Assembly (NCBI GenBank): GCA_050246945.1
Contig: JBFWVC010000013.1
Coordinates: 89,159-153,158, forward strand
Direction of reading: 5' to 3'
From: JAEUMD01 sp050246945
GTDB taxonomy: Bacteria > Pseudomonadota > Alphaproteobacteria > Rhizobiales > Hyphomicrobiaceae
DNA: 64,000 bases
Below the pieces are notes generated by a model, which ran no database searches, was not told the DNA's origin, and was given only the letters and a program-made list of their open reading frames with translations. The translations under genes were made by a program, and so were the position numbers. Below are positions 1-8,885 of this stretch, in pieces (within the stretch, counting starts at the first letter, position 1; each line of letters opens with the position of its first letter).

Positions 1-27
1 CGCGGAGCGATGGGAAATTCCGTCGCT

Positions 28-1125
28 TCAACAGCAGCTTCCGACACCGCTCGCCGAAGCCGCAGCGACCGCCACCTTGGCGGGCCTTTGCGCCGGCTCC
101 TCGAGCGGCATCTGCGTGCCGCAACCGGGGAAGATGCCGTAATGGGTGGAAAAATCACCGATAGCATCGAAGAAGTTCGCGAAGCGGCTCTCCATCAGCA
201 TGCGATAGGTGTTGCCGCAGACCGGGAACACCTTACCCTTCTCGATGCGGTGGTGCGTGTCGAGCTCGAAGACATCCTCGTGACCGGGGATGCCGCCCTT
301 GTAGACGACCGCCTGGCCGTAATCTTCGCAGCGCGGCTCCAGTGCATCGATGTTGAAGAGGCGGTAGGTTGCCGAATAGAAGCGCGCCGCGCCGCACTTC
401 GCGGCGAGCCCTGGATCGTCGACCGTCATTGAGCGCGCGGTGATCAGGCGCGCATCGCCAAATCCAGCGGAGCGTGAAACCTCCAGGAAGTCGCCCCAAT
501 AGAGCGCACCGCCAAGGCACTCGCCCAGCAGCACGGGATCCCGCCTGACGGCATCGGGCAGGCGGCGGTCCGCATAGACGTCGGAGAAATACATCTCGCC
601 GCCAGGCTTCAGCAGCGAGCGGGCGCCTCTCAGCACGGCAGCTTTGTCGGGCGACAGGTTGATGACGCAGTTGGATACGATCACATCGAACGAGCCCGGC
701 TCCAACCCGAGCTTATCCAGCTCCTCGATGTAGCCTTCGATGAAGCTGACGTTGGAGCAGCAATAGCCGAATTTCTTCTTGTGCCAGTCGATGTGGCGGC
801 GGGCCACCTCGAGCTGCTCGGCGGTCATGTCGACGCCCACCACGCGACCCTTCGGCCCGACCATCTGCGCCAGAACATAAACGTCCTGTCCGGCGCCACA
901 GCCCAGATCGAGCACACGCGCGCCCTCCAGGTGCTCGGGCGCGACAAAGCCGCAGCCGTAGTACTTGGCGCGCACCTCTTCGTGTACGTTGGCAAGCGCT
1001 GCGCGCAGACCCGGTGGGAGCGCTCCCGGCGTACAGCAGGCGCTTGTTTTCAAATCATCGCTCGTCGAGAGAACCTTGCCATAATACTCGCGGACGAGAT
1101 CCTTGGTCTTGGCGTGCTCGTTCAT
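28..1125 (-). CDS. arsM: Arsenite methyltransferase
   Basis: Cytosolic SAM-dependent enzyme that methylates trivalent arsenic, 365 aa. SAM motif I (LDLGCGAGQD) lies at about residues 72-81. The three cysteines that bind As(III) in ArsM can be placed: C58 in YYGCG, C153 in SNCVINL and C203 in GECLGG, with a Cys pair at 30-31 near the N terminus. The C-terminal third (about 235-335) is the usual ArsM extension, and the protein ends in a Cys-Cys pair, which may be an extra thiol site. No arsR, arsC or acr3 gene is visible beside it, although the window ends just downstream. Family assignment is strong; activity is inferred. Confidence 0.9.
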   Translation of the reverse strand: MNEHAKTKDLVREYYGKVLSTSDDLKTSACCTPGALPPGLRAALANVHEEVRAKYYGCGFVAPEHLEGARVLDLGCGAGQDVYVLAQMVGPKGRVVGVDMTAEQLEVARRHIDWHKKKFGYCCSNVSFIEGYIEELDKLGLEPGSFDVIVSNCVINLSPDKAAVLRGARSLLKPGGEMYFSDVYADRRLPDAVRRDPVLLGECLGGALYWGDFLEVSRSAGFGDARLITARSMTVDDPGLAAKCGAARFYSATYRLFNIDALEPRCEDYGQAVVYKGGIPGHEDVFELDTHHRIEKGKVFPVCGNTYRMLMESRFANFFDAIGDFSTHYGIFPGCGTQMPLEEPAQRPAKVAVAAASASGVGSCC

Positions 1126-1361
1126 TTGGCGTTGCTCTGATGTCCACTGACTGGATTATCGAAGAGATGTGCCGCAAATACGCGACGCGCGCAAGAAGCG
1201 CGGGCGTGGGGGCCATCGTCACTACGATCATGTTACGGCAGACCGATGGCAGTCGTTACTGGCGGCCGGAACCAACAACAATGGGCCCAAGACAGGCCGG
1301 GTTTGTTTGTCTGGAAGGCGCCAGCGCCGGATGACCATGCGGCGGGTGGACGCGCCATTGC

Positions 1362-3512
1362 TCAGCCTGCGATCTTCGAGAAGTCGGCGACAGTCAGCGT
1401 GGCGGCGCGGATCTCGTTCAGGAGCTTCAGGCGGTTTTCGCGCAGCTTCATGTCGTCGGCATTGACGGTTACCGTATCGAAGAACGTGTCGACGGGCCCG
1501 CGCAACTCGGACAATGCGCGCATGGCGCCCTCGAAGTTCTCGACGTTGATCGCCGCCTTCGTGTCGAACTTGACCTTGGCGATGGCCGCCGCCAGATCGC
1601 GCTCGGCGGGCTCGGCGAGCAAGGGGCCCGATACCTCGCCGTCGTAGCGCGTCTTGTCCTTCTTCTCCTCGATCGAGAGGATGTTGGAGGCGCGCTTGAC
1701 GCCGGTGAGCAGGTTGGCGCCGTCGTCGGTCTTCAAGAAGCCGTCGAGCGCCTCGACGCGCTTGACGATGAGCGCGAGGTCGTCCTGACCGGGCAGCGCG
1801 AACACGGCGTCGATCAGGTCATGCCGCTTGCCGGAATCGCGCAGGTAGACTTTCAGGCGGTCAGCGAAGAAGGCGATAAGGTCTACCGTTGTCGATCTGA
1901 TCTTCTTCCCGGACCAATCGACCAATGCCGCGGAGACGGCTTGAGTTTTGCGGGCCTTCATCGCGCGGTCGCCAAACTGCTTCTCGAGAAGCAATGCCGC
2001 CATTTCCATTTTCTTGGTCAGCGACAGCCGAAGATCATTCTCGATGCAGATGCGGATGACGCCCAGCGCGGCGCGGCGCAGCTGATAGGGATCGCCCGAG
2101 CCTGTCGGCTTCTCGCCGATGGCCCAGAAGCCCACCAGCGTGTCGAGCTTGTCGGCGAGTGCCACGGCAATCGCAACGCTGTCGCCCTCGTCCTCCTTGG
2201 GCACCGTGTCGGAGGGGCCCTTGGGCTTGTAGTGCAACTCGATGGCGCGGGCGATCTCGGGCTTGGTGCCTGCTTTCTCCGCATAATAGCGGCCCATCAA
2301 GCCCTGCAGCTCGGGGAACTCGCCGACCATGCCGGAGACGAGATCGGCCTTGCAGAGTTGGGCTGCACGGCGTGCGTCATCCGGGTCGGCATCGACGGCG
2401 CCTGCAATCTCGTGCGCCAGCTCGGCAACGCGCTCCACGCGCTCCTTCTGCGTGCCCAACTGTTCGTGGAACGTGATGCCGTCGAGTGCCGCCTCCATCT
2501 CGTCGAGCGGCTTCTTGAGGTCCTGCTCCCAGAAGAACTTGGCATCCGACAAGCGCGCGGCGATCACCTTCTCGTTGCCGGCGACGATCGCCTCGCCGCC
2601 ATCGCTCGGAATAAGGTTGGAGACGAGCAGAAACTTGTTGGCGAGCTTGCCCGTCTTCGGATCGCGCAGCGAGAAGCATTTCTGATGCTGCTTCATCGAG
2701 GTCATCAGGCATTCGGGCGGCACGTCCAGAAATGCCTCGTCGAACGAACCCATGTAGACGGTCGGCCATTCGGTCAGTCCGGCATTCTCGGCGACAAGAG
2801 CCTCGTCCTCGATCCACTCGAGCTTCTCCTTCGTGGCAATCTCGCGCGCCTGCTCGGCAATCGCAGCCTGACGCTCGGAAGGTGGCAGCAGCACCTTCGC
2901 ACCCATGAGCTTCTTGCCGTAATCCTCGAAGCTCTTGGCGTGGATTGCGTCGCGACCGTGGAAGCGATGGCCGCGGGTTGCATCTCCACTTCTCAGACCC
3001 GCCACCTCGAAGTCGACAACCTTGCCTCCCAACAGGCACAGGATCGAATGAATCGGGCGCACCCACAGGAAACTCGACGAGCCCCAGCGCATGGATTTCG
3101 GCCAGGGGAACCGGCCCATCACGTCAGGCACCGTCTCGGCAACGATCTCGGTGGCGGCACGGCCGGGCTTCTCAATGCGGGCAACGTAATAGTCGCCCTT
3201 CTTCTCGTCCTTGACGACTTCAGCCTCTTCGACCGACTTCAGCCCTGCCGCTTTCAGAAATCCTTCCACCGCCTTCTCCGGCGCGCCGACACGCGGACCT
3301 TTGCGCTCCTCGGAAATGGCGGGAGATTTCGCTGGTACGTTCTCAACCGCAAGTGTGAGACGACGCGGCGTGGCAAAGCTCAGCGCGTCACCAACCTCGA
3401 GACCGCGTGCCTTCAGCCCTTCGACGACGAGGCGCTTCAGGTCGTCGGCAGCGCGGCCCTGCATGCGGGCCGGGATTTCTTCGGAAAAGATTTCGAGCAG
3501 AAGTTCGGACAT
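1362..3512 (-). CDS. glyS: Glycine--tRNA ligase, beta subunit
   Basis: Beta subunit of the bacterial alpha2-beta2 glycyl-tRNA synthetase, which charges tRNA-Gly together with GlyQ. The 716-aa length is normal for the family and the protein opens with the typical MSELLLEIFSEEIPARM segment. The C-terminal half holds the HD-like region and the DALR-type anticodon-binding region ending near residue 700. In many relatives glyQ lies close upstream; here glyQ is on the same strand but its end is about 5.4 kb away (8886-9845), with unrelated genes on both strands between them. glyS is therefore probably transcribed separately or from the promoter of the small membrane gene just upstream. Confidence 0.97.
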   Translation of the reverse strand: MSELLLEIFSEEIPARMQGRAADDLKRLVVEGLKARGLEVGDALSFATPRRLTLAVENVPAKSPAISEERKGPRVGAPEKAVEGFLKAAGLKSVEEAEVVKDEKKGDYYVARIEKPGRAATEIVAETVPDVMGRFPWPKSMRWGSSSFLWVRPIHSILCLLGGKVVDFEVAGLRSGDATRGHRFHGRDAIHAKSFEDYGKKLMGAKVLLPPSERQAAIAEQAREIATKEKLEWIEDEALVAENAGLTEWPTVYMGSFDEAFLDVPPECLMTSMKQHQKCFSLRDPKTGKLANKFLLVSNLIPSDGGEAIVAGNEKVIAARLSDAKFFWEQDLKKPLDEMEAALDGITFHEQLGTQKERVERVAELAHEIAGAVDADPDDARRAAQLCKADLVSGMVGEFPELQGLMGRYYAEKAGTKPEIARAIELHYKPKGPSDTVPKEDEGDSVAIAVALADKLDTLVGFWAIGEKPTGSGDPYQLRRAALGVIRICIENDLRLSLTKKMEMAALLLEKQFGDRAMKARKTQAVSAALVDWSGKKIRSTTVDLIAFFADRLKVYLRDSGKRHDLIDAVFALPGQDDLALIVKRVEALDGFLKTDDGANLLTGVKRASNILSIEEKKDKTRYDGEVSGPLLAEPAERDLAAAIAKVKFDTKAAINVENFEGAMRALSELRGPVDTFFDTVTVNADDMKLRENRLKLLNEIRAATLTVADFSKIAG

Positions 3513-3545
3513 GAAAATCGCAGTCGTCAGGTGATGTTGTCGGGA

Positions 3546-3764
3546 TCAGTTGGCGGGCTGGGCAGCAGGTCCAGCAGCCGGATTGCCCAGAACGAGGTGG
3601 GCGATATCGTCAGTCGCGCCCGTTGCCATCAGGTAGCCGATGCCAACGAGGATCATGGCGACGGCAAAGAGCCGAACTGGACGTTGGCGGCGCAGCGCAA
3701 TCCAGGCGATCAACATCAGCGGTATCGCTAGTATCAGCGCTCCGGCGATTTTTGCAGGGATCAT
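3546..3764 (-). CDS. Small two-helix membrane protein
   Basis: About 72 aa. Two predicted membrane segments are joined by a basic turn (LRRQRPVRL), followed by a short Ala/Pro-rich tail. I prefer the second of two adjacent ATG codons because a GGGAGG ribosome site lies 6 nt before it. It ends 33 bp before glyS on the same strand, so co-transcription is likely. Short membrane proteins are common beside glyS in relatives. Function unknown. Confidence 0.7.
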   Translation of the reverse strand: MIPAKIAGALILAIPLMLIAWIALRRQRPVRLFAVAMILVGIGYLMATGATDDIAHLVLGNPAAGPAAQPAN

Positions 3765-3906
3765 CATCGGCCTCCCGAGCCTTCGTGGCCCCGGGATGGG
3801 GCCCGTCATCCAGTCACGCCCTTCTAGCGCAGGGGGGAGCCACCCGCCACGATTTGTTTACCGCAACGGTAGCATCAGGCAGCGAGCTGCGCATCCGCCA
3901 GGCAGA

Positions 3907-4215
3907 TCAGTTGAACACAACGGCCAGGATGGCCAGCAGGACCGCGGCGGCAATGAACAGCCACAACACGAGGCCGGCACTCTCCACGCCTGCATAAGCG
4001 AGCGCCGCCACAATGCCGAGTGCAGCGAGCCATCCGAACAACGCGGGCTGAAGCGACCTCGGCCAGCGCCGCCAGACCACCACTCCAATGACAATCGCCG
4101 CTATGGCGATGAGCGTCGCCTCGCCGAGCTTGCGGGGATCAGTGATGACCGACCCTATGCCAGCGTCCAGAACCACCATGAGAAGCGGTCCCGCTGCCGC
4201 AAAAACGCCCACCAT
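3907..4215 (-). CDS. Small membrane protein of unknown function
   Basis: 102 aa with three to four hydrophobic segments (about residues 2-25, 33-47, 57-72 and 80-101), separated by a basic stretch (WRRWPRS). No recognisable family. It lies upstream of the other small membrane gene and glyS on the same strand, about 140 bp before it, so the three may form one unit. The long hydrophobic frame, plausible start and lack of a better opposite-strand gene support it as real. Confidence 0.6.
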   Translation of the reverse strand: MVGVFAAAGPLLMVVLDAGIGSVITDPRKLGEATLIAIAAIVIGVVVWRRWPRSLQPALFGWLAALGIVAALAYAGVESAGLVLWLFIAAAVLLAILAVVFN

Positions 4216-4383
4216 CGCGTGCCTCTCGTCAAATCGAACGCGTATTGCCCGGCAGGCCCACCCGAGTGGGCGACCTGTTCAATACTGGGACCAATTTCAA
4301 TGAAGTGGAAGGTATGTCACTCAACTGTTTTTTCAGCGAATTAACTAATACTAGGGCGCGATCGAAACGTCCGGGCAAGAGCC

Positions 4384-4857
4384 ATGTTTCAAAACGAAGG
4401 ATCCAACGACGTCCAGCTTGCCGTGGAACTCCTGATGAGCGACGGCCGGCGCGTGTTTGGCAAGGTGACCGTGCCTTACGGCTCGCAGCTGATCAAACAA
4501 CTCAATGGTTCGAACCGCTTCCTGGAGTTCGAGGATGGGGACGGCACGCCCAAGTTCGTTTCGAAGGACAGCGTCGTCGAACTCACCGAGGCCAAGGCGA
4601 AGAAGCCGCCGAAGCTGGAGCCGTCCAAAGCGATGGAGAGCGACAATCCATACGTCGTTCTGGGCGTGCCGACGGACGCGAACCACGATGTGATCCGCTC
4701 AGCCTATGCGCACCTTGCCAAACAATACCACCCTGACCAGTTCAACGCGGTGCGGCTGCCGCCGGAGGTGGCGGGTTACATGACCCGGATGTTCGAGCGG
4801 ATCAGCACCGCCTACCAGATGCTGGCGCGCCGCCACATGCCGGAAGCGGCAGAGTGA
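4384..4857 (+). CDS. J-domain (DnaJ-like) protein
   Basis: 157 aa. The C-terminal half is a J domain beginning at NPYVVLGV (residue 88), with the invariant HPD tripeptide at about 116-118; this is the part that stimulates the ATPase of DnaK/Hsp70. The N-terminal ~75 residues form a small beta-rich domain followed by a Lys/Pro linker. There is no Gly/Phe or zinc-finger region, so this is a type-III J protein, probably a specialised co-chaperone. It lies alone on the plus strand, divergent from the small membrane genes. Client unknown. Confidence 0.85.
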   Translation: MFQNEGSNDVQLAVELLMSDGRRVFGKVTVPYGSQLIKQLNGSNRFLEFEDGDGTPKFVSKDSVVELTEAKAKKPPKLEPSKAMESDNPYVVLGVPTDANHDVIRSAYAHLAKQYHPDQFNAVRLPPEVAGYMTRMFERISTAYQMLARRHMPEAAE

Positions 4858-4995
4858 TACGCGCAAGCGCGAATACTGCGCTGCCGGGAGCGGCGCGCTC
4901 AACAGCGGTAGAAATTGCCGACAAACGAGAAAAAGCGCCCGAATTGTCATTTCAATTTTGAAAAGACTTCGGTCCGCTTCACGAGCGTTCCGACA

Positions 4996-5118
4996 CTGAC
5001 GCTTGGCTCCCAATCGGGCACCTGCGCGTCAGCCCGGAAACCGAGATTTTTGGTCCGTGTTCTGGATCGACTGTCGATTGACGACCGCCGCCTGGGACTA
5101 AGACGCCAGATCCAGAAC
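4996..5118. repeat. Dispersed two-hairpin element, copy A
   Basis: Two perfect inverted repeats in a row: CTGACGC/GCGTCAG (4996-5002 and 5026-5032) and GTTCTGGATC/GATCCAGAAC (5059-5068 and 5109-5118). A related copy of similar length sits at 46246-46370, sharing GCGTCAGCCCGGAA and CAGATCCAGA and both stems. Function unknown; it may be a mobile palindromic repeat or a structured RNA. Confidence 0.6.
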
Positions 5119-5134
5119 ACCAGCGGGCCGCTGA

Positions 5135-5179
5135 GAGTGCTCTTCACGCTGAATCGCTGTTCAGTCCATCTAAACATGC
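5135..5179 (+). repeat. Diverged copy of the 45-bp palindrome
   Basis: Matches the 45-bp unit of the 26.1-26.3 kb array at roughly 33 of 45 positions, including TTCACGCTGAA and TAAACATGC. The left outer arm has decayed (GAGTGC instead of GCATGT), so the outer stem can no longer form. Confidence 0.5.
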
Positions 5180-5497
5180 TTCAAAGCGCGCTAAACTTAT
5201 ACATTTGCAGCAAAATGAGCGACCAGCTCAGATCTGCTCACACTTGCAAGCCGCGAGTACCAGACATTCCAAAATAAAACGCGTCGAACTCTGCCTCGGC
5301 GACTTTGTCGACAATGAATCTGACTGTGTCTTTGCCGATACTCCACAGCCTAATTCTGCCCATCTATAAAATTTATAGTTGAGGATTTTGGCTGTCCTTC
5401 AACCTCAGGTTCGGCAATATGCCGGCCGTGTTCTGAGTTCTTTGTGTGTGTTGCGTTGCGTATGGAGACAGCTATGGGATGATTGGAGGGCCGTTGA

Positions 5498-7711
5498 ATG
5501 GTTCAACGCAGGCGGAGCGCCCGCATTGGCGCAAGTGAATTCACATTCTTGCCGCAGAAGTCGAGGGGCCCACTTGGCCTGGGCGCGGCGCTGGCGATGG
5601 GATCTGCAGCATGTGCATTGGCGCTGTTTGCTCCGAGCCCAGCCTGGGCAGCTTGCTCGACCCCAAACAACGTAAACTGCGATGTGGACTCAACCACATG
5701 GTGGGGCGATTTCGAGAACGGCGTATCTGCGGCAGGCACGGTCAACGTCCTGTCGGGAGTCACGCTCAACACTCTCGCTCCCTCCGTCTTCTACAACGGC
5801 AACTTTGATGCTGATCTTAGCGCTTACAGCATGGGCACCCTCAACGTCCTGAGCGGCGCCTACTTCAACAACAATTTCACGTTTATAAACGGCTCCGAAG
5901 CGACCGGCGTTGTCAATGTTGGCGGCTCTTTCGACAACCGTTCCGGCACCACTTTCATCAACGGCGACAATGGCGCAGGCACGCTTACCGTACAGAATGG
6001 CGGCGTCTTTAATAACGCCGGACAGTTCTACAACGGCGACTCTGGTGAGGGCTCGGGCTCTGTCGTAATCCAAAGTGGTGGCGAATTCAGAAACACGTCG
6101 TCTGGCCAAATTTCTCAATCCAACGGCAGCATTTCCAACGCAGGTACGTTCGAGAATCTGGGAGCCTTGAACGGCGGTACTGTCACCAACGAGGCCGGCG
6201 GCGAGTTCGTGCACTATGCGGGCAACCAGATCGGAAACTTCTCGTCAGTCGGCTTCACCAACCATGGCACGTTCAACATCGGCCTTGGCAATCTTGCAAC
6301 GACCACGCTCAACGGATCCTACACGCAATCGTCGAGCGGCACGCTGGCGATTCGCGCCGACTTCGCCACCGCGACGTCCGACCGACTCGTCGTCAACGGC
6401 CCGGTGACCGTAGCGGGAAAGGTCGATGTCTCACTCATGAACTTCAACTCCGCCTCGACGTTTCAGACCTTCTATGGGGTCGTTACGTCGACAACCGACC
6501 TAATAACCGATAATGGGCTCACGACGAACGAAGACACAGCCGTCGTCGCCTACCGGCTACAGAGACGGACTGATGATGGCAGCGACAACATCGACCTTCA
6601 AATCTACGTCGACTTCCAGGGCATAGATGGCGGATTGACACCTAATCAGAATAGTGTGGGTGGTGGACTGAACGACGCCCTGGATAGTGGCGCAACACTT
6701 GCGTTCATGCCGGCGCTCTTTGAGCTTGGGACAACCGCTGAGCTTGCCAATGCGCTCGACCAGCTCGCGCCAGCCGGCGTCGGCGCCACCACTGCATCGA
6801 TGATGCAATCGGGAACCACGTTCGCCGAGCAACTCTTGTCCTGCCGCACACTCGGCGAGGGTGATGCCAACGCCATCATCCGCGAAGGCCAGTGCTTGTG
6901 GGCACGCGGCACGATTCGCCACGCTTCCTACGAGAACGGCGGCCGGACCTACGGGGCGAAAGAAACGGCTCCGTTCTATTCGGCCGGTGCGCAATTCAAT
7001 CTCGGCGGCGCGTGGCGCATGGGCGGCGGCATAGGTTATGAAACCACCGACCTCGACACGTACACCGGCGGCACCGATACCGACCGCCTGCATCTGGGCG
7101 CGGTGCTGAAGTACAACCCCGGTCCGCTGCTGCTGGCAGCCACGGTCACCGGTGCCTTCGGATGGTCGGACAGCGTTCGCCATGTCAACATCGATGACTT
7201 CTCGGCTACCGCTCATGGAACGTACGAGTCAGACCTCATCTCCGGCCGACTCACGGCAGCCTATCTGCTGCCCTTCCAGCGCTTCTACCTGAAGCCGCAA
7301 GTCGACGTCGCCTACATGCACGTGTCGCGTGACGGCTATCGCGAGCATGGCGACGGCGATATCGCGCTTTCGGTTGGCAGCAGCAGCGACGGCGTGTGGT
7401 CGGTGATCCCGATGCTGGAACTCGGCACCGAGGTTGCTCTTACCAGCGGCGGCGTGGCGCGTCCGTTCCTCAGGGGCGGTGTCACATGGCGCGACAAGGA
7501 CAGCTTCGTGACGAGTTCGACGTTCATCGGAGCTCCCGATGGCGCACCGTTCTCGGTGACAAGCCAAATCGACGACGTGACGGCCAACATCGCCGCCGGT
7601 CTCGATCTGATCGCACCGTCCGACACGACGCTCCGGTTGCAGTACGACGGACAGTTCGGCGATACGGTCCAGCAGCACGTCGGATCGGCGAAGCTCAGCG
7701 TCAAGTACTAA
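5498..7711 (+). CDS. Autotransporter (type Va) with repetitive passenger
   Basis: 737 aa. A long signal region (1-51, ending APSPAWA) is followed by a Gly/Asn/Thr/Ser-rich passenger (about 52-400) made of imperfect beta-helix repeats of the GTLNVLSGAYFNN type, then a C-terminal beta-barrel (about 465-737) ending in an aromatic residue (SVKY), as outer membrane autotransporters do. The ATG has GGAGGG 7 nt upstream. No catalytic motif is visible in the passenger, so adhesion or surface display is the likely role. It lies alone on the plus strand between palindromic repeats, in the segment separating glyS from glyQ. Confidence 0.85.
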   Translation: MVQRRRSARIGASEFTFLPQKSRGPLGLGAALAMGSAACALALFAPSPAWAACSTPNNVNCDVDSTTWWGDFENGVSAAGTVNVLSGVTLNTLAPSVFYNGNFDADLSAYSMGTLNVLSGAYFNNNFTFINGSEATGVVNVGGSFDNRSGTTFINGDNGAGTLTVQNGGVFNNAGQFYNGDSGEGSGSVVIQSGGEFRNTSSGQISQSNGSISNAGTFENLGALNGGTVTNEAGGEFVHYAGNQIGNFSSVGFTNHGTFNIGLGNLATTTLNGSYTQSSSGTLAIRADFATATSDRLVVNGPVTVAGKVDVSLMNFNSASTFQTFYGVVTSTTDLITDNGLTTNEDTAVVAYRLQRRTDDGSDNIDLQIYVDFQGIDGGLTPNQNSVGGGLNDALDSGATLAFMPALFELGTTAELANALDQLAPAGVGATTASMMQSGTTFAEQLLSCRTLGEGDANAIIREGQCLWARGTIRHASYENGGRTYGAKETAPFYSAGAQFNLGGAWRMGGGIGYETTDLDTYTGGTDTDRLHLGAVLKYNPGPLLLAATVTGAFGWSDSVRHVNIDDFSATAHGTYESDLISGRLTAAYLLPFQRFYLKPQVDVAYMHVSRDGYREHGDGDIALSVGSSSDGVWSVIPMLELGTEVALTSGGVARPFLRGGVTWRDKDSFVTSSTFIGAPDGAPFSVTSQIDDVTANIAAGLDLIAPSDTTLRLQYDGQFGDTVQQHVGSAKLSVKY

Positions 7712-7821
7712 ATCAATGTAGCGCGCTGCGTTCCGCGATGTAGCTGCGTAACGACACGGTTGCGGTGCGATGCCTGGTTTCCAAGCATTGCCCCACAACA
7801 CCCAACATTCCGCGTTGGCAA

Positions 7822-7876
7822 TTCTGGATCGATCGTCTTGAGGCTGTCCCCCAGGTCTCAAGCGGTCGGTCCAGAA
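7822..7876. repeat. Long imperfect hairpin
   Basis: TTCTGGATCGATCG pairs with CGGTCGGTCCAGAA (G-U pairs allowed), and inside it CTTGAG pairs with CTCAAG, giving about 20 pairs with one bulge. No T-run follows. Its outer arms resemble the second hairpin of the dispersed element at 4996-5118, so it may be a third, partial copy, or a bidirectional transcription stop. Confidence 0.5.
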
Positions 7877-7885
7877 CCATTTCAT

Positions 7886-7930
7886 GCATGTCACGCAGGT
7901 GAGCGCAGTGGCTTTGCGCGAACGGCATGC
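7886..7930 (-). repeat. Diverged inverted copy of the 45-bp palindrome
   Basis: Same 45-bp length as the units at 58669 and 58727 and, read on the minus strand, identical to the 58727 unit at about 34 of 45 positions. The outer stem is mostly kept; the innermost pairs are lost. It lies between convergent genes, like the two arrays. Confidence 0.55.
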
Positions 7931-8038
7931 ACAAAAGCAGAGGCAGAGACTTGGAGCGCCAGGAGCGGATCAACACCGCCCACCGGATGCTCGGGTTCAT
8001 GCCCCAGGACGCCGAGGCCGGCCGGCGAAGTGGCGCAC

Positions 8039-8797
8039 TCAGGATTTGAAAGCCTGCGCAATCAGAATGCAGCCCGAAACGAGCAGCAGGCACAGCACCA
8101 CACGCTGAAAGGTGCGGGGCGAAACGAGCGCATAGGTGCGGGCGCCCATCCATGCTCCAACAAGCGTCATGGGCAGGCAAAACATGGCTATGCCAAGTAG
8201 ATTCGCGGTGATCTGGCCGCTGATGCCCATCCCGATACTGGCCAGAGTCAGCACGATCAAGTTGAAGGGCTGATAGATCGCCCTTTGGTCGGCGCTTTCG
8301 CCGCCACGGAGTTGAAGCCATATCAGCGGAAGGGGGCCCGACAAGCCCGCAAATCCACCGAGGAAACCGCCACCGACTCCGATGAGGCTGTCGGCGGACT
8401 TGCCGCCCCAGCTTCCGATCTCGCGCCTGTTACGTCGCGCCAGTTGATAGAACGCATACGTGACGAGGAAGGCGCCCATCGACGTTCTTAGAATGAATGG
8501 CGAAGCTGCCGCCAAGGCGGCAATTCCGATCGGAACTCCGATCAGACCGCCGAGCAAGAAGGGCATTGCACGCGGCCAGTTGAATGCCTTGCGGACGGCG
8601 ATGAGACCGACGACCTGGGCAGTCACGGAAGCGAGTGCGACAAGTGGCGGTACCATCGGCGCCGGAAGCGCATGAAACCACAGTCCCGATGCGACAAGTC
8701 CGGTCCCAAAACCGGCAAAGCCCGTGGTGAAACCCGCGACCAGGGCGCCGAGGATGACCATTGCAAGCGCCGCGGTGTTCGATGTTGTCTCAAGCAT
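8039..8797 (-). CDS. TauE/SafE-family membrane permease
   Basis: 252 aa, seven to eight hydrophobic helices. The two Gly-rich half-repeats typical of the family (GFTTGFAGFGTGL near residue 22 and GVGGGFLGGFAGLSGP near 140) are clear. Relatives are proposed to export sulfite, sulfoacetate or other organosulfur anions. Nothing nearby identifies the substrate. It ends facing the autotransporter and starts about 90 bp from the end of glyQ on the same strand. Confidence 0.85.
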   Translation of the reverse strand: MLETTSNTAALAMVILGALVAGFTTGFAGFGTGLVASGLWFHALPAPMVPPLVALASVTAQVVGLIAVRKAFNWPRAMPFLLGGLIGVPIGIAALAAASPFILRTSMGAFLVTYAFYQLARRNRREIGSWGGKSADSLIGVGGGFLGGFAGLSGPLPLIWLQLRGGESADQRAIYQPFNLIVLTLASIGMGISGQITANLLGIAMFCLPMTLVGAWMGARTYALVSPRTFQRVVLCLLLVSGCILIAQAFKS

Positions 8798-8885
8798 TGC
8801 AGTCAGTCAGCAGAGGCGACGCCCACATTGGAGCGAGTTCGATCACCGGGCCGGTGCCAGTCCCCGCATGCGCATCTTCGCGCGT

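Larger units (their letters stand above)
4858..5497. other. 640-bp intergenic region with two repeat elements
   Basis: No convincing gene. It holds a two-hairpin dispersed element (4996-5118), a diverged copy of the 45-bp palindrome (5135-5179), and an AT-rich stretch with the palindrome TATAAAATTTATA near 5366 that probably belongs to the autotransporter promoter. Confidence 0.6.
7712..8038. other. Intergenic region between convergent genes
   Basis: 327 bp between the autotransporter and TauE ends. No gene seen. It contains a long hairpin (7822-7876) and a diverged inverted copy of the 45-bp palindrome (7886-7930). Confidence 0.6.

Noticed and set aside
1821..3731. 636-codon open frame on the plus strand opposite glyS
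   Set aside because: Antisense shadow of a well-recognised gene in GC-rich DNA; the translation is low-complexity and matches no family.
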